Assembly: GCA_013396655.1 (NCBI GenBank)
Contig: WBMV01002663.1
Span: forward strand, 302,872-366,871
Direction of reading: 5' to 3'
Length of the DNA: 64,000 nt
Source of the DNA: Campylorhamphus procurvoides
Lineage: Eukaryota; Chordata; Aves; Passeriformes; Dendrocolaptidae
In this document: one piece after another, positions 9,661-20,451 of the stretch
Layout of the letters: each line of letters begins with the position of its first letter
Numbering within the stretch: position 1 is the stretch's first letter
The notes under the pieces: model-generated
Databases searched by the model: none
What the model was told of the DNA's origin: nothing
Seen by the model: the letters and a program-made list of their open reading frames with translations, nothing else
Program-made: the position numbers and the translations under genes

Positions 9661-11413
9661 TCCCAGGTCTCTCGGCATGGAGGGATTTGCTCTCCTGGGC
9701 ACTTGCTGAGAGAGGAAGGGTCAGTCTGCTGGGACAGCCAGAGCTGGAGAGGGAAGAGACATCCCACATGACAAGGGAGTGGAAAAAGTGGATTGTAAAT
9801 TGAGCCAGCAAGGGAGTATTGGAGGTTCCTGGTCAGCAAACAACGGAGGAGACCTGTCACCCCATGGACACCATGTGTCTGTGGACAGGAGTGGGGATAC
9901 ACTTCTGTGAACTCCTGTCCAGAAGAAGAGGAAGTTTTTATCATGGGCCCATTTAAGACTAAATGTTTGGTTTATTGGAAGAACAGGGAAAATGAAAGCT
10001 AATTTAGATGTGCTTAGCTCAGAACCTCTCACAACCCAGGGTATTTTCTGGCCCTTTGAAACAGGTAGGCAGCACATGAAGGGAAAACCCTCTGGTCTGG
10101 GCTGGAACAGGGAACACAGCAAGCTCTGCAGATATACAGATATAGTCAGATGACAGATGTAGAAATAGATACAGACATATAACCCAGGAGAGGCTGGCTC
10201 ATCTACAGTATGGAAGGTGAATATTGAAGGGTGGAAGGAAAGAATTAATTTGGGGGCTGTGAATAGGTTTTGTTCTGCGCTGCTCTGCCTCTGATGTTGT
10301 TGCACATGGAGGAGGAAGAAGAGGTACAGACTGGTGTGTGGAGGATGAGCAGCCAAGCTCTCAGTTTTGCTTTCAGTGAGGAGCTGTGCTGCAGCCCCTC
10401 CATCCCCAGACCTGAAATGAAAACAAAAACACTCAATCTTTCCCACTTCCCTGAGTCTTGGGCATCGCTTTGCAACATGGTACTAAAAATAAAGCAAGCA
10501 AACAAACATAACCCAAAACCCAGTGGTTTACCCCCCAGTGTCCAAACCTTCGAGTAGTGCTGTGACATCAATTTCCAACCTCTCCAAGGCCAGAGGCGTA
10601 AAGTTCCTCTGCAAAATCAAACCTGAGAACTGCACTTCATAGCTGGACTCCAGGCACTAGCGCCCTGACAAGAATATCACCCACGACAAGACTTATGACT
10701 GAATTCTGGGAGGTGGCATTGCCACCTCTTAGGCAGTGCTGGCTGCAGTTACCAAATGTGCCTGGCTTTGGGAGGAAGAGCCTGGGGGCTCTTTCCCAGC
10801 TCCCCTCAGCACCTGCAGGACACCCTGGGTGCTCTCAGGAATCGCCTGCTGGCTCCTTCCCCACTGAAAGAAGACATACATCAGCCCCATCTCCTCCCCC
10901 TTTCCCTGCAGTTTGGGAGCCTTTTATCCACCCAGCTGCCTTCCCAGGAGATGAATATTTTAAAATCCGCCCTTTTTGCTCTTTTACACAAAATATATAA
11001 AATGTTAAGTATGTGTCAAAGTGTCCTTTTGATGTTTTCTCTCTTCTACATGCCGGAGCTTCCTGGCCTTGGGCTCAGTGATTGATGCAGCAGAGTCTCT
11101 TTGTGTATCCCATTGTTGGGATCACCTGTGGAGGCAGCCCTGGGCTGGCCAACCATGGGCAGATGATGTCTTCCCCTCCATCTCTGCAGTTCCTTTGGAG
11201 CTGATGGATAATTCATTCCTTGCCCATCTCTATTATTTATTTATTAGGTTTCTTGCTTGTAGGAGTAAAGATCTGTGCTTATCCAACTGGCAGTGCTGGA
11301 AAGAGGCCCTAGTCCAGGCCTGCAGTCACCCCTGGGGACACTGGGAGATGGCCCTTGAGGCATCACACGTGCCTGAGTACCACCTCAGCTGCTGGGAGCT
11401 GAATGCTGCTTGA
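9661..11413. other. Unique non-coding sequence
   Basis: No repeat family is recognised. It contains the longest open frame of the window, 241 codons on the minus strand (9721-10446), rich in Phe, Leu, Ser and Pro and with no recognisable domain. A short irregular 'cagatatagtcagatgacag' stretch lies near 10140-10175. Confidence 0.5.
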
Positions 11414-11886
11414 ACCACAGAACATGCTGAGTTGGAAGGACCCAAAAGGATCACCCAGTCCAACCCCTGGCCATGCACATACACCCCAGCAATTCTACCC
11501 TGTGCCCCAGAGCATCATCCAAACACTCCTGCAGCTCTGGCAGCCTTGGGGCTGTGCCCACTGCCCTGGGGAGCCTGGGCAGTGCCCACCACCCTTGGGG
11601 GGAAGAACCTTTCCCTGAGATCCAACCTCAGCTTGCCCTGACACAACTCCAACCCTTCCCTGGGTGCTCCTGGTCCCCCCAGAGCAGAGATCAGTGCCTG
11701 CCCCTCCTCTGCCCCTCCTGAGGGAGTTGGACCTGCAATGAGCTCTCCCCTCAGTCTCCTCTTCTCCAGCTGAACACCCCAAGTGCCCTCAGCTGCTCCT
11801 CACATGCTTCCCCTCCAGGCCCTTCTCCATCACCGTTGCCTCCTTTGGACACTCTCTAATGGCTCAATATCTTTCTTATATTGCAG
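11414..11886 (-). mobile_element. CR1 LINE 3' portion
   Basis: This starts 'accacagaacatgctgagtt' and runs through 'ccccagagcatcatccaaac' and 'ttctccagctgaacacccc' to 'ctttcttatattgcag'. It is the reverse-orientation counterpart of the copies at 5850-6313 and 31781-32165. It is about 470 bp and fairly intact for a truncated copy. Confidence 0.92.
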
Positions 11887-14835
11887 AACATGACTTTGAA
11901 AGGAAGATGACTTTGAAATCCTTTGCGGTGGAAAAAATGAAGACAAAGGACTGCCAAAGAGAAGTTGCATTCTGTGAATGTAAATAAGCTCTGCACCATA
12001 ATTACTGATTTTCTAGGGCTGAACTAGAGGCCCTGTGTTTTCATGGAAAAATCCATTTGATGTGCCTCATCCCCAATTTCTGCAGTACTGAATAACCAGG
12101 CTGCTGCTGCTTAGGCCTCTAGATAGCCTGGCTCTTGAAGACAAACCATGGGGGATATGATAATAAATACCATAACTCAGGGATTTCTAACAAACCAGGA
12201 GTCCAGCAGTTTTGGCTCCCAGAAATGACTTATATCATGCATCCAACACTCAACATACTTCACACTGTGCAAACCTTTATCACCAGGACACAGTGATTCC
12301 TTCCTGTCCCAGCTGACTACTTGTGCGCCTCTTCTCTGAAGCTGGAAACTTGTTAACACACTTTTTCAGTTCCTTGGTAGTACAACTTTAGGCCCTGTTC
12401 TTATTCATAAAGAAAGACACATCAAAGGCAACTGGAAAGAGAAGCTGAGAGAGTACAACAAAAGGGAGAGATACTCAGAGGTCCTCTCTGTACCCCATTT
12501 ACTCTCATAAGCACCCAGTGCTCTCCTCCACCTTTGCAGGGCAACTCCTTCATCCTGACTCCTCCTGCAGATTTCCACCTTCTGCCTCCACATGTGCTCT
12601 GATCTTCCCATCCTCTCCATCATTTAGCTTCTCCTCCCCACCTTCAATGCTTCCTTGCCTTCTCCATGAAGTTACATCCCCCAGAACACAAGCATCTGGG
12701 TCTTTCCTACTGGAGGGATGTTTTCCACTCTTTCTGCTACCCTTTCATCTTTCTCTCCAAACCTTCTATATTCTCACCGTCCACCAATGTCCTCTGCATG
12801 GTGTTTCTCTCCTCTAGCAGCTGCCCAGGTTCCTGGCACACCTTTGTGTTCCTTGATCTGCTACCTCTGCTCCCACTTTCTCATGGCCAAAGCCTCCAGG
12901 CCTCTTCCTCCTGCTGATTCTTTGCTTTTGGCTACTTCGGTAGATCCTTGATTTTATTACACCCTCCCAAGCCTAGCTGGAGATTGTGACTTCCAGCACC
13001 AGACAGACATGAGAGTCAGGCTGGCAATCAGTACCACAGGGTGGTAGGAAAGACCTGGAGAATGACCTCCAGCCCCAGGGGGTGTGGATTCAGTGAGAGC
13101 AATACAGCTCTGAATTGCCCTCCAGACCCCACTGAGCACAGTGGGACTCAGACACCCACCTCACACTGAGCCACCTGCATGTAGACATGGGCATGGAGAT
13201 GTTTCCTTCTACACCTGGACCCCAAACTGACTGCCACTGGCAAGGCTGGATTAGGCCATACATCACAGGAGGATAGTTCAACACCACATTGCTGTTCTGC
13301 AACATCCAAAGCTGCCCCTCCAGTGTCCTGATTGAAGAAGGGCAGAGCCAATTTCAGACTCAGCTCCAAATTCCTTGGAAAGTCCATGAGAATGGGTCCC
13401 ACAAAGAGCCTCCTGCCAAAAGCAAAGGCATGGCCAGGACAGAGGCCCCTCACACATGCTGTGGCCTTTTGTGAAAGCCAGCAGAGACACATCCATCCTG
13501 ATGCTGAGGCCTCTGTCCGAATGCAGGATCACCCCAGATGCACAGGAGGGCACCATGAGGGGGCACCTCATAGTTTCTGTGAACAGACATAACCTACCTA
13601 CCCTTCTGTCTGGGACTTTCATAAACATTGTTTTTCAGCTAACTAAAACAGTAGCAGCTGTTGATCATCTGAAGATCTGTCAGCTCTGCTGAAAGTGGAT
13701 AGTGGCATCATTTCTTGAAAAACTGCAGTCTCTTGAAAAAAGGGAAAACTGGCCCTTTAAAGATTCCAAATATTTTCTTCCTTGAAATGTTTGTTGATGG
13801 GAATGACTATTCCCTGGCTTTCCCTCCTCGGATCAAAGCCTCCAGCTCATGCTGGAAGGATGGTATTTCCAAAGAACCTCCCCCAGAAGGGACCTGCTCA
13901 CCCAGCAAACAAGCCCAGGCACTTCTTGGCCTCACCACAGTCTCGTTAGAGGCTGAAAATAGCAAAGGCCAAACCTTTGCTATCCAGCCATTTTTTATTT
14001 CAACTGCTTTATTCACTTGACCACTAAAAAATTCATTACATCTAAAGTTTAATGAGAAATTAAATGGATGGATTGGCTGCTAAACAGCCTGTGTGCGGGT
14101 GTGAGCACTGCCAGAGGGGCTGTGGGCTAATGAAATGTTTAATGCTGAGGACTGCAGCGAGCTCAGGCACAACAGATGCCGGGTTTGGGATATAAATAAG
14201 CGCAATGATATGATCTCATGTTCTCTTGACACTTTGCTGAAACCCTCCTCCTCTCGCAAAAAGCTTCAAACTTCTCAGGAACTTCCTGAGTTGGAGGCTG
14301 AGCTCATACACCATCTCCTCCTCCTTCACCACCTGCAGAAGTGTCAGCCCTGGTCAGGGATGGATTTCCTTTCAAATCCAGGCTGACCCTCACCATCAGA
14401 CTTGGTGCTGGAAAACAGATGATCCTTTGATATTTGCTGAGTCTTCGTGCTGATCAAGAAAATCCACTTTGATGCCTGACAGTGCTCTCTGTGGCTCTCT
14501 GGGGCAAATCTTCACACATTTTTGGAGCTTCAGGATCAGAGCTCTGAACCCTGACTCTCAAGGTTCTGCCTGCATTTCCTGAAGGAAAAGAAGTCCAAAC
14601 AGCCCCAGCTTCAAAAGATACAGAGAACCAAATGCAATGCAGACCTATGGATGGTCAAAATGAAGCAAAAATCCAAGACACTGCCCCACAACTCCATTTT
14701 GAGCCACAGGCACCAGGCAGGTCACAGGTACCCCAGGAAGAGTTGTAGAGGCAGCATCTTGCCTAGAGCATCTCAACTGGATGATCACTTACACTGAGGA
14801 TGAAAGAACAGGGCATGTCTTCAGATCAGATCAAA
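11887..14835. other. Unique non-coding sequence
   Basis: No gene is recognised. Several overlapping open frames of 80-116 codons lie at 13090-13690 on both strands with no domain. The segment around 13985-14180 is AT-rich with several TAAT cores and little sign of repeats; it is noted as a possible conserved non-coding element. Confidence 0.5.
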
Positions 14836-14900
14836 TCATAGAATCAAAGAATCATTAAGATTGGAAAAGACCTCCAAGACCATCAAATACAACCATCAAA
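14836..14900 (-). mobile_element. CR1 LINE 3'-terminal fragment
   Basis: About 65 bases of a CR1 end: 'tcatagaatcaaagaatcat' followed by 'ggaaaagacctccaagacc'. The rest of the element is absent or too diverged to see. Confidence 0.85.
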
Positions 14901-15375
14901 AATCAAGGCAATCCTAGGGAAAAGAGTGGATCCCTGTGATCTCCTCACTTGCATACAGGCCTGTCATTGTACCCTATAAACATCTTTGGAATCCTGACTA
15001 GCTCCATAAAGGTCACCTGTAGGAATATGTTCACAAGGAATACGTTTTAGGGGCAAGCATTCCAACTGCAGCGTTTTTACAGGAAGCTGGTTCATTCCAT
15101 GAGAGAGAAGCTGGCTGTGCCCTGAGATGTGTCCATGTCCTGGAGTGTCTCTCTGTGTCCTCAGTTCAGCACTGTCTCCACTGTGGTATTGTGGTTTGTG
15201 ATTCAGGGATGCTCAGTGTGTCAAACGGGACTCTCCACCACCCAGACCAGCTAAGCACAGAGCTCCTTGCAGCTCCTTGTTATGTAGGTGTTCTATTGAG
15301 ATGCTGTTGTTCTTCTGACTGCAGTTATGAGATCTGAGCAATGAGTGGGTATCAGGGCTGTGATCAAGGCCAAGA

Positions 15376-15511
15376 GAATCACAGAATCCGAACGGTTTGG
15401 GTTGGAAGGGACCTTAAAGCTCATCTTGCTCCACTTCCTGCCATGGGCAGGGACACCTTCCACTAGCCCAGGCTGCTCAGGGTCACATCCAGCCCGGCCT
15501 TGAAGAGTCAC
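15376..15511 (-). mobile_element. CR1 LINE 3' fragment
   Basis: This runs from 'gaatcacagaatccgaacgg' through 'catgggcagggacacc' to 'cggccttgaagag'. It has a short internal deletion after 'aggctgctcagg' relative to the longer copies here. Confidence 0.9.
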
Positions 15512-16307
15512 CCAGGCTGGCAGTCACCTCATGCATGGCAGAAATGACTGGGTTAGCGCTTGGGAGGAAGAACAGGGATTCCCTGCTGTTTTCAGAGGGC
15601 AGGCTGCCTTTGGCAGCAGCACGGATGTTTGGATCTTTTCTATTACAATTCCTTAATCTTCTTGTAATATTGGCTAGCAGGCTTGGAGCCAAAGGCAAAT
15701 CCCACAGATTCCCAATGGCATCCTTTAAATCAGAACACAACCAGCGAGTTCGTCACTCAGAGAGGGAGAGGTTGCACTCGTGACCTTCATCCTTCCTAAT
15801 GACGTATAAGCCTTCTCTGCTTTTGATGGTGAGCTCCTAAGAGGAGCAGAGAACTGGGGCAGGAGCCCTCCCTGCTCTCAGTGCAGAAGGCATTTGAATA
15901 TTTCATTATGAGATTTTTCTCCCACTTGTTTGTTTGGAGGCAGAATCACATGTTCAGACAGAGACTGATGATCAAACGCTTCCCATCATCTTGTGCTCCC
16001 AAATGACACTTCCCTCTTGGTAGACACATGGGACAACCATCCAGGCACAGAGCAGAAGTTGCATGTCAGAGCAGGATGGGACTCAGGTTATTATCAGGCA
16101 TTATCAGAAGATGCCTTGGAGCCATGATTGCTCCATATTTCTGATATGAGTGGAGAGAGAATATAACGCACTCCAGCCTGACTCCTGAGCGGAGTCTAAA
16201 ATGTAAATGTGCACAAAAAGCATCACACAGCAGGGATGCTTCTTGTGGGCTGAAAATGACACTGGCTCTTGGCCCTACAACTTCATCTTTTTAGCAATAA
16301 AAAGAGT
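15512..16307. other. Unique non-coding sequence
   Basis: No gene, RNA or repeat is recognised. Confidence 0.55.
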
Positions 16308-16448
16308 ATCATAGAATGATAAAATCACAGGATGATTTGAAATGGAAGGAATCTTAAAGCTCCTCTTTTTCCAATCCCGTGCCATGGGCAGGGACACCTT
16401 CCACTAGCCCAGATTGCTCCGAGCCCTGGCCAACCTGGCCTTGGACAT
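16308..16448 (-). mobile_element. CR1 LINE 3' fragment
   Basis: This runs from 'atcatagaatgataaaatca' through 'ccatgggcagggacaccttc' to 'caacctggccttggaca'. It is more diverged near its 3' end ('gatttgaaatggaaggaatc') than most copies here. Confidence 0.88.
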
Positions 16449-17764
16449 CATCCTTGCAAAAGTGTGCAGCCAGCCAGCACACTGAGTAGAAGGGCTGGGT
16501 AAACACAGCAGATGACAAGTTAACCCCCAAAATACTCTGGAAAATGTGGTAATAAGCCTGTGAAAAAGGCCAAATGTGAGAGCACCCACCTAGGAATTAA
16601 TAATTCATACTGGCAATATTTGGGGTGTGTAGGGTTTGGTGGGGGGGTTATTCTTTGGAAGCCACATATTAGGAAGACGTTGGGGCAGGCAAGTAGTTCA
16701 GAGTGATTTCAGTATATCAAGTCAAATAGATAAATAATTACTCCAAATAATGGAGTACAAAGAAAGAGTCTGTGCCTCTAAGTTTAGCATTTGAAGTACC
16801 ACTGCTGGAATAGCGAGTCCCACACCAGAATTTCACAATAAACTGCAGAAGGTGCAGGAGGGAATCAGACTCCCACTCTGCTTCATTCATCAGGCAGAAG
16901 GTCAAGAGTGACTTGATCATTATCTGCAGTTGTCTGCTCAGGGAGCAGAAATCCAATAGTCCAGAGCTCTTCAAACCAGCAAAGATCTAACGAGATACAA
17001 AGCAATGCCACACTGAAACGAGCAATAGGGCACAGAAGTCTTAACATGGAGATTTGGAACTAATTTACTAAGGATTGGGTAGGATTCACCAACACTACAC
17101 ATTTTAAATTAAAGCGTTCTGCCTAAGAGATACTGACTTGAAGCAAGAACCTGTTTGAGGCTAATGATCAGCCACACTGTTGTCTGGAAACAAGACCAGA
17201 GAGGTCATCTGTAAATTACAAGTTGTGCCCATCTCCATGTGGGCAGGTTAACCTGCAGTGTTTCTCACACCCCACTCTTCTCCATGGGCAGTCAGGGCCT
17301 ATTCAAAATGTTCATGTGCCCTCTTCATACCCAACAACCCCTTGAAATAGCCATGTTAAACCTCTGCCAGGTGGGGCATATTTTAATGTGTTTGCAGGAA
17401 TAGGCTGGGACAGAGGATGGGCACTGAGAGGCACACCTCTATGCCAAAGCACAGAGATGGAGAGAGAGCACAGCCCTTGCTGCAGACACGCAATTGCTCT
17501 TCCTCCTGGAGGCCCAAATTGTCCCACCAGGAGCATATACATTTCTTTTAATCTAATACTTCGGCCAAAGAAGTGCTTTAGGTGCTCCAAGGGTCAGGCA
17601 CTCTGCCAGCCCTGTGCTCCCATGCACTGTCTGCTACAGCCCAGATCCCCTTCGCCACAAAAACACCTTGCAATGAACAGGCATAACAGCTCCCCCATCA
17701 GGAGAAAGATGATGGTGCTTCTATAAAGCAGACACTGGCTTTTTATTTTTCAGGAGGAAGCCAC
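16449..17764. other. Unique non-coding sequence
   Basis: No gene or repeat is recognised apart from a short G-rich patch near 16640. Confidence 0.55.
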
Positions 17765-17769
17765 AGGGC
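17765..17769. repeat. Left target-site duplication AGGGC
   Basis: The five bases before the LTR (AGGGC) are repeated exactly after it at 18427-18431. Confidence 0.85.
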
Positions 17770-17962
17770 TGTCCTAGTTCAGCAGGAGACACCGGTTATC
17801 ACTGTGTGGGGGTGATCAAGGCTGTGTATTCTACACCCTCTAGTCATTCCCCAAGAACAATGGACCATTTGCAGCAGCTGCCCAGGGAGTCGTTAGCACC
17901 TCCACACCCGACCTGAGGGGGTGTGGGTGCTAATGGGCCATCACCGATTCACCAATACCCCA

Positions 17963-17969
17963 TGACTCA
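17963..17969 (+). promoter_or_regulatory. AP-1-like site in LTR A copy 2
   Basis: TGACTCA lies in the presumed U3 about 70 bp upstream of the TATA box and is conserved in copy 1. Confidence 0.5.
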
Positions 17970-17995
17970 CAGAGTTAACCACCCATTGTGTGAGT

Positions 17996-18003
17996 CCCCG
18001 CCC
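17996..18003 (+). promoter_or_regulatory. GC box in LTR A copy 2
   Basis: CCCCGCCC, a Sp1-type GC box, sits about 30 bp upstream of the TATA element and is also present in copy 1. Confidence 0.45.
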
Positions 18004-18032
18004 TGGGGGAGGGACTGGGTGCTCCCTGAGGG

Positions 18033-18040
18033 TATATAAA
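18033..18040 (+). promoter_or_regulatory. TATA box of LTR A copy 2
   Basis: TATATAAA is intact here, whereas copy 1 has TACATAAA. Transcription would be expected to start roughly 25-30 bp downstream, defining the U3/R boundary; this is not tested. Confidence 0.6.
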
Positions 18041-18348
18041 CAGGGCTCAGAAGGTCTTGAGCACCCTCTCATCGGATCCAGAGGAGCAGCAGGACCTTGA
18101 CAGGAGGAAACCACCACTCTTGACTGGACTGCGACCATCACTCCTGACCAGACCACAGCCATCAGCTGCACCAACAGGTTCTTCACTTCTTTTTGCTTTG
18201 GACTCAGGGGAACCGCGTGGGTCTCAGCACCAGGGCTAACAAACCCCTTTGGGCTTGTGCCCCGGGACACTGGGTTATACTGTTGGGTTCTGGTGAGGTG
18301 GAAGCAGTTTTCTCTCTTTGTGTCAGTGAATTTATGATAATATCTTTC

Positions 18349-18354
18349 ATTAAA
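18349..18354 (+). terminator. Probable polyadenylation signal of LTR A
   Basis: ATTAAA lies about 70 bp before the LTR end, where the R region of a retroviral LTR carries its poly(A) signal. The corresponding part of copy 1 is missing. Confidence 0.45.
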
Positions 18355-18426
18355 TTGTAACTCTGACTTAAAATCTCTCTTGCAGTGGGTCCATTTCTCC
18401 TGCCGGTTTACCTCTAAACCAGCACA

Positions 18427-18431
18427 AGGGC
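18427..18431. repeat. Right target-site duplication AGGGC
   Basis: This is an exact repeat of 17765-17769, directly after the terminal CA of the LTR. Confidence 0.85.
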
Positions 18432-20399
18432 CCCTTAGGTTGACTGACAACCTCACTTAGCTCTGAAATCATCCTCTTTCCCTGCTATCAGGAAGCAGGG
18501 AGAAATGGTAGGTATGTCCATTCAGCAGATCTGGCACCATATGGCCACAGGAATGCTTAGCCATGCGCACACACACACATACAGAACTAACTTTGGCTCC
18601 CGGAAGGCTCCCGTGACCTTTCTGCTGAGATTCTCCAGCAGCCTCAGGTGGGCAGGGGTGATGAGTCACTGCTGGGAGCAGCTGTGCATGGAGCATGTGA
18701 TGCCTACTAGCTCTCCAGGAGGCTGCAGGCATGTTAATCCTTAGAAATCAAAGAGCTCATGTCTTCTGAGAAAGCTCAGCCCTTGAGGAAAGGCAGGAAG
18801 GAAAGGTCTGGGAAGCAAAGTTCCTTGTCAGAGAAGAAAAGGTATGGATTTCCCACCACTCCTGCTGACATGTCATCCCAAAACCTGCATGAAGTGCCAG
18901 AGGGCAGAGACTTCTGCAGCTCATTAACTCTCTCTGAATCAGAAAGGTCACATCAACCTCCATTTCAAGCCTTCCCAACCCCAGGTTCTCTGGGCATGCT
19001 CTTGGCATTCATGATATTCTCCTTGACATCAAGAAACCACATCACATCCCTGTGCCATTTCCTCCTGACTGGATGCAGTCTCCTCTGCTTCCCTTCTGTC
19101 AGTCTCACCCCTTCACCGTTCTCCACGGCTTCTTGGTGCCTTTGATCCTCCACCAGCACAAGTTGCAGTATCCCATGTCTGATGGCACTGGACTGAACTG
19201 ACTTGCCCAGTCTGCACTACAGGCACAGCTGAAGCTTGCCTGGATTTTGAGTTTGCATGGTCACCACTGTAGTGGAGGAGCAGAGATGGTCACAGAGTTT
19301 GGTTAGGAGCACAATTCAAGACCTCCCTTCAGTATCTTTTCCTGCTTTGTTCCATCACTTGGCTCTGCAGTGGGCCAGATGAGGGGAAGGCACCATGAGT
19401 CCCCAGGGAAGGAGCCAGCCCAGGGCCTGAGTTGCTGCCTGAGCTCAGACAAGCCTTTGAGCTTAGAAACATACATGTGCACTAAGAGGAGCAGTCCAGA
19501 CAACAGCAGGCTACTTGAGATGTATTGTGGATTTCTTATAAACAGCAGATGCAGCTCTGAGATTCAGGGACTGGCAGTAAAGTCTTTACAGCTTTGCTTT
19601 TGCCAGCCCAGTGGAATCTGTCCCAAGAGACCACTCAAGGGACCAACAAAATAACTGCATCTGTTAGAGACAGAGCAGGCAAGCAGAAGCCCTTGGAAGT
19701 GCTCTGGGACAGTTCCTACAGCCAGTGGGTTGCTTACAAAAGGTTTACTTCAGGTGCCCTTTATTCATGGCCTGTTAGTTTAGGGGAAGCCTTGGGAATG
19801 AGGATGCATTAATTGCTTGTGAACTGCTCTGCTCCTGTCTATTATCCACCTATACATGAAGCCATCCTCAGCCACACATTTCAGAAGCCTCCATTAGCTG
19901 CTTTTCCCATGGCCACCTCCATGTTTTCATCCTCACAGGGGACCTGTGCCTTGCCAGGATTATGCTTCACCTTCTTCTGCTCCCCACTTTAGCACACAAG
20001 TGCCTAGGAGAACCAGTTCATGAGTGTTACCTTGGCCAGGTGCAAATTCATAAATGCCCTGGCACCACAGGACGCTGCAGCCCCTCAGCCTTGCCCCTGC
20101 CTCTTCCCTTGCTGGTGTCTCCCTCCATAAAGGGGCTGCAAATGAACAGTGGCAGTCAGAGCCCACTCCCTTGTGTTTGAGCAGTGTTAGCTGTGCCACA
20201 AGAATGTCTTGCCCTCACAGTGACAGTCACCTCAGGGAGGATGAGCCACTGTTCGGGTTTATGCTGCCAGTTGCAGAGTGGTTTATAGCAGAGCTGTCCT
20301 TGAACACAAGATCATCTTTGCCATGGTCCAGAGCAAGCCAGGAGTGCAAAGCAGGAGTGAACAGCCCAAAGTGACATCCAGACACTTCACCAAGCCCTG
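18432..20399. other. Unique non-coding sequence
   Basis: No gene is recognised. A 6-unit (CA) run lies at 18568-18579. Open frames are short and overlap on both strands. Confidence 0.55.
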
Positions 20400-20451
20400 A
20401 GCAAAGCACCAACTATATAGCAAAGCACTAACTCTATAGCAAAGCACTGCG
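20400..20451. repeat. Short 19-bp tandem repeat
   Basis: Two 19-bp units, 'agcaaagcaccaactatat' and 'agcaaagcactaactctat', differ at two positions and are followed by a partial third unit starting 'agcaaagcactgcg'. It is a minisatellite-like local duplication. Confidence 0.8.

Larger units (their letters stand above)
17770..18426 (+). mobile_element. Complete solo LTR, family A copy 2
   Basis: This 657-bp element begins TGTCCTAG and ends CCAGCACA, giving the canonical TG...CA termini, and is flanked by a perfect 5-bp duplication. It carries a TGACTCA site, a CCCCGCCC box, TATATAAA and a likely ATTAAA polyadenylation signal, in the normal U3-R order. No primer-binding site or internal region follows, so it is a solo LTR left by recombination between the two LTRs of a provirus. 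A 5-bp duplication fits class III (ERVL-like) elements; family naming is inference. Confidence 0.9.

Noticed and set aside
5388..18426. A 13-kb provirus bounded by the two family-A LTRs, with the Env fragment between them
   Set aside because: The right LTR has its own perfect 5-bp duplication on both sides, so it is an independent solo LTR. The Env fragment sits inside a minus-strand CR1 with its own flanking repeat. No gag or pol sequence was seen between the LTRs.
17941..18456. 171-codon minus-strand open frame as a gene
   Set aside because: It is the antisense of LTR A copy 2, and a shorter version appears at 5597-5833 opposite copy 1.
18568..18579. (CA)6 as a notable microsatellite
   Set aside because: Too short to be distinctive; recorded only within the interval description.
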